Origin: Podarcis raffonei
Lineage: Eukaryota > Chordata > Lepidosauria > Squamata > Lacertidae
Reading direction: 5' to 3'
Assembly (NCBI RefSeq): GCF_027172205.1
Contig: NC_070607.1
Coordinates: forward strand, 7,078,001-7,142,000
DNA: 64,000 bases
The notes under the pieces are model-generated. The model had not been told where the DNA came from, searched no databases, and saw only the letters and a program-made list of their open reading frames with translations. Positions 48,501-57,500 of the stretch are shown here, piece by piece (position 1 is the first letter of the stretch; every line of letters starts with the position of its first letter). Both the position numbers and the translations under genes were made by a program.

Positions 48501-51500
48501 TTAGGCTATCCTTGTCTAGATAGGGGCACAGCTGAGTCAGCAGCTGAAGCTGATAGAAAGTACAAACGAACAAAACTAGCTGACATCCCTTTCCCAGTTA
48601 GGTGCTCTTAAGCAATTCTTCCTGTGATGCCAACATCATAATGAAATGCCTCATGCCTTTGACCCAAGCCTTTTCACTGTCATACATTCTGCGAGCCAAG
48701 GTCAGCTTGTTCTTTTCAATTCCCTGAAATGGAACATAAGATGATTAAAGGGATGGAGCGTGCCCAATTAAGTACGCACAGCACAGCTTAGACGTACTAG
48801 GTGTTTCGTCAACAAAGCTGTAAATCTAAATGAAAAGCTGTTAATCGGTTCTCAGTTAATCTGAGCAGCATGTTTTAAGTGTTAAAAAACAACAACCACA
48901 GGTGGCAAATGTCCTCTTTGCAGCATTCTTCCTTCTTATAGAAGAAGGGATATTTCTTCTAACCTGACACCCGATACAACTCATGCATGCATCACAACCC
49001 AGCACTTGTGAGTGGCAGACACCCTCTTAGAAGAGCGCTTCTCTTTGAAGAGATGATTCGGAATGTCTTTTCAAGAGGACGCCTACTGGCATCACATGAT
49101 AACATTGAGACAGCTGTTCAGTAGTCTCCTTGTTTCGCAAAAAGACCTAAGGGGTGTTCCCTCAATACAGCTTTCTTCATCAAATGGCACTCAAGATTAC
49201 AACATGGAGGAGGAGGGAATTGTGAATTTCACTGACCAGGAAGGTGCATTGCAACAGCAGTAGAAGAGGGGCAAAACCATCACCGTTCTCTTCCCCACCC
49301 ACCACAAAAATAAGAAGCAGTTTGCACTCTGCAAATTTGTACTTTCTAATTAGTTTGAAATTAAACTTAGTGCATTGTGCTATGCACCACATATGCACAG
49401 GGATGTTTTGAGTTCTGGTGGATGCCTACAATACCAAGGTACCAAAATATATTCCCCTGCCAGTGAAGATCCATTTCCAGAATTACAACTAACTATTTCA
49501 ACACAATATTTATGTTTTTAAGGAGAATAATGGCTGGTTAATGCTCTCAAACAACAACAACAACTGCTGTGTTACATTCATATGGAAATCTTCCCATCAA
49601 TTAAAATTAATACAAACTAACAACTTTAAGGCACAATCCCTTAATCCTTGAGTTTTTCAGGATTTGATGGAAGGCCCCTATACTAGCGTATGTTGAGCTA
49701 TGCCCACATTCTGCCAAAATGGGACAGTGGCATGTCTCGGAAGGAGTGGGACTATGTCAAACTCTGAAACTCCTTCAGATGTTGTTCTTGGCCCCTACTC
49801 CAAAGTCACACAATTCAAACCCAGGAAATGGTATTCAGTCATAACACTGCCACTGTTGCGAAGGTCACTGGGTGAGTGGCTGCTTTGTGTTTTGTAATGC
49901 TTGTCTTTTCTCCTCATTTTTTGTACTGGGAGTACATAGGATGGCAACTAACTTATGCCAGTGTAAGTGGGTCATTGGCTGGAAGGCCCACAAGATTGCT
50001 CAACCAGACTTTTTAATTGTGTGACAGAAACTGATGTCACAGAAATTAATGCCTTTCACCCCTCTGTTCAAAATGGGACGGTGGGTGTCCAATCCTGGCC
50101 GCCAATGAAAAGAGGGCACGTTTGGGGAGTTGTCTGTTGTAGAAGAGGTTGAATCAGTTCAAGCAGGAACTGAGCTGAAAGAGCAAACAGACTCTTGTGC
50201 ATTTTTGAAAATATATTTACTTAGACCTTTTGCAGGCTCCATAGGAGGCAGTGGGCACACTGGTGCCCGCAGACACCATGTTGGTGATCCCTGACTTACT
50301 TGCCACTGTAGAGATATATTTTAAACTATACAGCTAGCAGAGAATGAAATGCAATGTGCCTATTCTTTGTTGCCCTCTGTAAAATGGAAATAATTTGTTT
50401 TAAAGGACATACTTTTAGTTTAACAAATGATAATGCAACAGAAGCTGCCAAAACAATCTAAAGCAGGGGTCGGCAACCTAAGGCCCATGGGCCGGTAGTG
50501 GCCCATGAGGCTTGCCTAACCGCCCCATGGCGCCCCCTGCCGCCACGCTGCTGCCCCCACCACCTGCTCTTACTAGCGCGGCGCAGTGCAGGGACCGACT
50601 TCTGGGTTGATGGCGCCTGTGCGCATGTGCACGGGCGCTCCTCCGACCCGGATGTGCGCTGGAAATAGTGTGTGCGCACACATGCGGGACGGAGAAGCGC
50701 TTGTGCGCATGCGCACACACCATTTCTGGCACACTTCCGGGTCGGAGGAGTGCTGGAAATAGCGTGCGCACACACACACACCGGCGCTCCTCTGACCCAG
50801 AAGAGCGCGTGTGCACAGACGCTCCGGCCCATCCTCCGACGGATGGAGTGTCAACCGGCCCATCCTCCGATTAGGGTTGCCGACCTCTGATCTAACAAGG
50901 AGAGAATAGCATTTTTAACAAAAGCAAAAGCACGCAATGCCTCTTTTGCCAGCTACCTTGAGAGCCAACTCATACGTAGCATTGCTCCACAGCTCTTTTT
51001 CTTGGGTTAACTGGTGGATCTGGGCCTCAAGTCTTCTTCTCTGCAATTCATACAGTTCGCGATATTCATCCAAAAGGCTGAAGGGGTAATGACATGAGAT
51101 ATAAATATAAAGGCATTCTGCTATTCTCCTACGGCAACCCTAGCTTCCAATCTTATCTGGAACTCACTTTGCATTCATCTCGGAATCCTGGACCGCCTTT
51201 GCCAGCTCCTCATAGGCTTTCTCTGCTTCAACAGTGACTCTACGGTCATGTTCTCGGATGGTATTAAGCTCCCTGCAGTTGAAGAGAGCAATACCCTCAG
51301 CTGCCTTGTACAATCACAACTTTTATTCGCAGAGTTGAATACAAACACCAGCCAATATCATCACCTTGTCAGTTTTCCTATAGCTTCCTTGAAATGGAAT
51401 AATTCATCTGTAATGTGTTTGTCCATTACTCTCTGTGCCATCATTTCTCTGTAGAGATTCCATGTTGTACTCCAGTATATTATTTCTCTCCATCAGGTAA

Positions 51501-54500
51501 TCTAAGATTACTTACACTTATTCTTTCAGTTTGACAACACAACAACAAGCCTCTCAATGGCAACAAAACACCTGATAAGTCAGGAAAGAACTACGTCCAA
51601 ACTCCACAGCAATATTATGTCATAGTACATGAATCCAGGACAAGGCCAGTGAAACACAAGACTGACTGCTTCAGTGACACAGAAAGCTTTAAACCAGGAA
51701 GAGCAAGATGAGCAACAGCGTTAAGAAATCAGTAACTGGTGAGCATGGATCGTATCAGGATCCTTAGGACATGAGCACCCAATGCATTAGTGGCTACTAT
51801 TTCTTGACACCTTAAAAAGCTGAAGGTAAAGGGTAAAGGACCCCTGACAGTTAAGTCCAATCATGAACGACTCTGGGGTTGCGACGCTCATCTCACTTTA
51901 CTGGCCGAGGGAGCCGACGTTTGTCCGCAGTTTTTCCGGATCATGTGTCCAGCATGACTAAGCCACTTCTGGCGAAACTAGAGCAGCGCACGGAAACGCT
52001 GTTTACCTTCCCACTGGAGCGGTACCTATTTATCTACTTGCACTTTGATGTGCTTTAGAACTGCTAGGTTGGCAGGAGCTGGAACCGAGCAACGGGAGCT
52101 CACCTCGTCGTGGGGATTTGAACCGCCAACCTTCCGATCGTCAAGCCCTAGGCTCTGTGGTTTAGACCACAGCGCCACCCGCATCCCACCTGGACACCTT
52201 AGAGAACTGCTAATAGAAAAAGGCGTTAGTCAACCATGCTGGCAAGCTGCATGTAAGTTCAAAGTATGCAGGAGAAGAATGACATTATGTATCATATGCA
52301 GTCCCCCTGCGTCTTGGGGACTTCAGTGAAGGCCTGCATCACATACATAAGGTAATCAAATGAAAGTGTGAATAATTTAAGCTACACAAGTCTCTGGAGC
52401 GCCCGCAATGACCAGGGCCATGGTATGTGCCACGGCTTGCTCTTGGAGCCCCCCATTTCTTGCTATTACGTTCCCAGTGACTGAAGGGACACCAGCTGCC
52501 TGCTTTTGCACTACCCTGCCTTTAAATAAATTATGTTATGAAGGAGCAAATCTTTATTCTTTGCCTTCTCGGAATCCGCATGAACCTCTGTTTTTGACAG
52601 AACAACTGGCACAAAATGTTCAGGAATAGAGTACAGTGGTGCCTCGCAAGACGAAATTAATTCATTCCGCAAGTTTTTTCTTCTTGCGAGTTTTTCGTCT
52701 TGCGAAGCACGGTTTCCCATAGGAATGCATTGAAAATCAATCAATGCGTTCCTAGGGAAACCGCTTTCAGACCAGGTCCAGGGACAGTCTGTCCCCCGAC
52801 CTCTTCTGAAGGCTGGGGGGGGGCAAGGTCTTCTCCGCTGTCCCGGGGCGATCTGAAAATGCCAGCATTTTCAGATTGCCCCGGGACAGCGGAGAAGTCT
52901 CCGCTGTCCCGGGAGCTTTTAAAATGCTGGCGGGCTGCAGCGCAGCGTTCGCTGCCGCCCGCCAGCATTTTCAGATCGCCCCGGGACAGCGGAGAAGTCT
53001 CCGCTGTCCGGGGGCTTTTAAAATGCTGGTGGGCGGCAGCGCAGCCTTTGCTGCCGCCCGCCAGCATTTTCAGATCGCCCGGGACAGCGGAGAAGTCTCT
53101 GCTGTCCCGGGAAGGCAGGCGGGGGGAGCAAAGACTTTTGCCCCCCGCCGGCCTTCAGAAGAGGTCCAGGACCTCTTCTGAAGGCCGGCGGTGGGCCAAA
53201 GTCTTTGCTCCCCCCCGCCTGCCTTCAAAAGCCATCGGGATAGCGGAGAAACGCGCTGCGCTTCTCCGCTATCCTGGGAAGGCAGGCGGGGGGGAGCAAA
53301 GACTTTTGCCCCCCGCAAGCCTTCAGAAGAGGTCCAGGACCTCTTCTGAAGGCCGGCGGAGATTTCCCTATGGGCTTTCTTCTTGCGAAGCAAGCCCATA
53401 GGGAAATTCGTTTTGCGAAGCACCTCCAAAACGGAAAACTCTTTCGTCTTGCGAGTTTTTCGTTTTGCGAGGCGTTCGTCTTGCGGGGCACCACTGTACT
53501 CGACTCTGATTTTCAACCTGCTGCTTTTCAACCTGCCAGTCAACTGTTCCTAGTAAGCATGTGTAGCCAGAGTGGGAACCCTAAACCTATTCCCAGTGTC
53601 AACCACTTTGTGGGGTGCATGGCTGATTCTTTCAACTGATTCTGCTTGAAAGCAAAGCATCAAGAGTGCACCAGATTCTTCCTTCGTAGCCTGGCTTTAA
53701 TTTAAGCCATGGCTGCAGTAGAAAAATGCTCCCTTGCAGGTGCAACTTAAATCTAAGCCAGGGATGCAAAGGAAGAATTGGGAGTGTCCTGAGAGTGAAC
53801 TCCTGCTTCTTTCTTTGCATCAAAAAGTCAGTTCTTTTTGAATGTGGCACCTTTTTCCGTTGTCATGGCAAGGCAATGAAAAAGAGTGCCAAGTTCAAAA
53901 AGCGATGATGACTTTGATGCAAAGGAAGAAGCGGTAGCATACTTAAGAGTGCATTGCCAATTCCCCTTCCTTTAGCCAGAGCTGCAGCTTGAACTCTCAT
54001 ATATGACGTCAGGTCTAGGGGAGGTGGGCATCGCTTGCCTCAAATGGCTGGGGGACAGCCTCTGAGGTCTGGCAGGCCTAACGAGGCCCATAAACTAGAG
54101 ATTCACCAGCAATGATGTACAGTATAACTAGAAGTGGGCAATATCAAGGAGGATGAGATTGAATCAGGACTGGCAGGAATTATTTACCTGTGAAACCCCT
54201 GTTACGCCAACATCCTTATTTGTTCCAGCCCTTTCCAGCATGGTGTCCATCACCTTCATCAGCTGCAGGACCTCCAGCCTCCCAGACGGCTTCCTAACAA
54301 GGCAGCAGCAAAGGGACATGCCTCTGATTCACAACACCTTCTATAGCATGCGCTACAAAAGCATCTTGATTCAGAGTGTCACTCACATGGATGGGAAAAC
54401 CCGCAGTCTGTTTTCATCGTCTTCAAGTAGGGTTGTATATTTACTGCAACAGATTAATAATGATGATGTTAACAGCAATAGACGACTGTACTTGAAAAAT

Positions 54501-57500
54501 CTCTTTGGACTCTGGGATTCAACCATTTATTTTATTTTTATTGTATAAATTTAAAAATACAGTAGACTAAGAGACGGGCCACTCTGTTGCAGGCAAGTGA
54601 ATTAATTGAAGAAGTTCTCTCTTACAATGAGACTCATGGTGACATAAAACAACTGCAATGAACCTGAGTAAGGAAGAGTGGGGCTGGGGAATGGTAATCT
54701 GCTATGTATTTCTCATGCAGAAATGGGGCCCAAATGAAGGGCTAGGCTACATGAGATTATGCATCCATAATCCTTGTTCTTGTTCTTTTGTCCTTGTTCT
54801 TTTCCACCTTGTGTCATTCAAATTTATTTTCCTTCTAGTCTTAACTCCAGTACAAGAAGTGAATCAGGCTGGGAGACAAGTGCCAGATCAGATATGCCCA
54901 ATGGGAAGAGTGCAACCCTGAGTCACGCTTTCAAGCCCTAATTCAGATTTCTGGCCTCTGGGCTCTGTTAATCGATCCATAGTAAACAAATTTGCTTGCA
55001 GTTTCCCTCGTTCACATCTATGTTTGAGATTTTTTTATTTAAAAAATCAAATTCTACAACTTCATTATACTGCCTGGCCATCCATGAGGAAGTCAGTTTG
55101 GGTGGCATTTTCAGTCCCTGGGTCTCTGTCTGAGAATATATGCATTTGAGCATCCCTTAGTTGAAATATGGAAAGTGTTGAACTTGGCAAAATGGTGAAA
55201 TAGAATTTTTAAAGGCTTCCTGCCCAGATGCAGGTGCTTTTGGCCTTGCCACTTCATCCCATTTAGGAGGTGCAACCAGGAGCAGCTCGCCAGGTGGGGT
55301 GGAGTTGCAGCACTGGCCTCCTGGCAGCTGAGTCGCTGCTGCTCACCAGGACATGGAGGGGCAAGGCAAGGCGGTGGAACCGACCTGGAGCTTCAGCTGG
55401 TACACAGGCACAGCCTCACCACTGCCTCACCTGTTCCCTCCGAGTAAGCAGTAGCAGGTCCACTGCTGGGAGGCTATTATTAGCCAAGTGAGTCAGTTCT
55501 GGATGCAACGCAGGAGCAACTAAAAGAAGTGCAGGAACACTCACTCATCATAATACTCCAAGCGCAGGACACCTCTGTTCTTTAGAATATGAAATTCCTC
55601 TGGAACAAGACTGTCTGCTATACCTGTTGGCTAAAGACAGAACAGACAGAGAAGGTCTTAAAATATGCTACTATGAGACATAAGGAATCCACATACTCCC
55701 AAGAGGATATATAGAGTTGGGTTTTTATACAGGCACACACACCTCCACTTAATGTGCATCCCACTCACACACGACCGTGTTTATGTGGATTGCCATGAAA
55801 TAAATATATAGACTTGCTTTCCCTCGCTGGAGGCCTCAGCTTGGTTTACAACTGCCTGCTTGTCTGTTTGCCTGCCTTCCAGCTGGGGCAATTATTCAGA
55901 TTAAGTGCTTAACCATCTTTAAGGAAAACTAACTGTGATTAAGTGCTACAACTGCACAGGACTATTATGTACAGCCTAGAAATCAGTGGGTAAATGTTTT
56001 CTAACAGATTTTTTTTTCAGCCAAGCAAAATAAATAGGCAAATGCCATCTCAGACTCCTTGTGGCTTTGGGGAGTGCATTTAGCAAGCTTAGAAAACCAT
56101 GGCACACAAAAATGGTAAAGTCCTCATTTTCAATTCCCACGGCTCATTCCAGATTTAAAATATTATGCTGGGTGGGAAAAAAAATTCAGAACACTCTAGT
56201 CAATGCTCAGCTCAAAGTCCATCTTGTCTCTCAGCATCCTGAAAGAATTTGTAAAAGCTGATTCCTGTCTTTAAAGTTATCACAGTTTCTCGATACAGAG
56301 TCAGATTCAACTCACAAGTTTAGCTGCAGTGGGTTCCTGCTGCTGCAGATTTGTTGAGGTTTTGTGAGAGACAGGAGTTGGGGGAGGATTCTTTGCCTCT
56401 TTCTCAGCAGCGAGGTCATACAGAAAAGAGACATCCCTTAAAAACACAAAGAAAACTATCACTCAGTTATGAAGGTGCAATTGGTCCACTGTGCAGCCGC
56501 CACCTCTCTTCTGGTTATCAAGAATTCACTAAGTATCTGATCCAAAGGCAAGTCCTTTGCCATTTCAACCTAATAGTGTGTCTACCACTTTCTGCCAGAG
56601 TGTTCTGCCTCAAAACCCTTGCTGCAGCTACAATCTTCCCATTTTCCCTGAGTACTCTGATTACGGTTAGCCACCCTCATATAACACAGAATCATAGAAT
56701 TGTGGAGTTGGAAGAGTCCATAACTTCTTTCTGATGTACCGTCAGAATCTCCTTTCTTGTAACTTGAAGCCATTGGTTCGGGTCCTACCCATGTGACAGC
56801 CCTTTAGATATTTGAAGATGGCTATCATATCTCCTCTGTCTCCTTTTCTCCAGGCTAAACATACCCAACTCCCTCAATTGTTCCTCATAAAGCTTGGCTT
56901 CCAGACCCTTGATTATCTTGGTTGCTCTCATCTGCACACATTCCAGCTTGTCAATAGCCTTCTTAAGTTGTAGACACAGTACTCCAGGTGGGATCTGACC
57001 AAGGCAGAATAGAATAGAAAGCGGGTGGCGCTGTGGTCTAAACCACAGAGCCTAGGGCTTGCCGATCAGAAGGTTGGCAGTTCAAATCCCCGCAACATGG
57101 TGATCTCCTGTTGCTCAGTCCCAGCTCCTGTCAACCTAGTAGTCTGAAAGCACGTCAAGGTGCAAGTAGATAAATAGGTACCGCTCCGGCGGAAGGTAAA
57201 CGGCGTTTCCGTGCGCAGCTCTGGTTTGCCAGAAGCGGCTTAGTCATGCTGGCCACATGACCCGGAAGGACCTTACTTTTTATCCAATAACCCCTGGCTA
57301 TTACCAATGCTGGCCCAAAGCATTTTGCTGCCTGAAATGAACCCCAAAAGGTGCGCCAATCAGATGCTAATGGAAAGACCACATGCAAGTTATGAGTACA
57401 GCAGTCCTCTCATGTTATTGTTCCCCAGTGACTGGTAATCAGAGACATGAATGGGGCAGGGAGCCAGATGGAGTGATGGAAGAGGGAGGGGGAAAGCAGA

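Noticed and set aside
51500-51560. A strong gtaagt donor on the minus strand at 51518-51523
   Set aside because: The distance to the next acceptor is too short for an intron and the frame before it has no AXDND1 similarity.
52700-53401. A 233-residue frame over the second large palindrome
   Set aside because: Same reason: it is the interior of a non-coding MITE.
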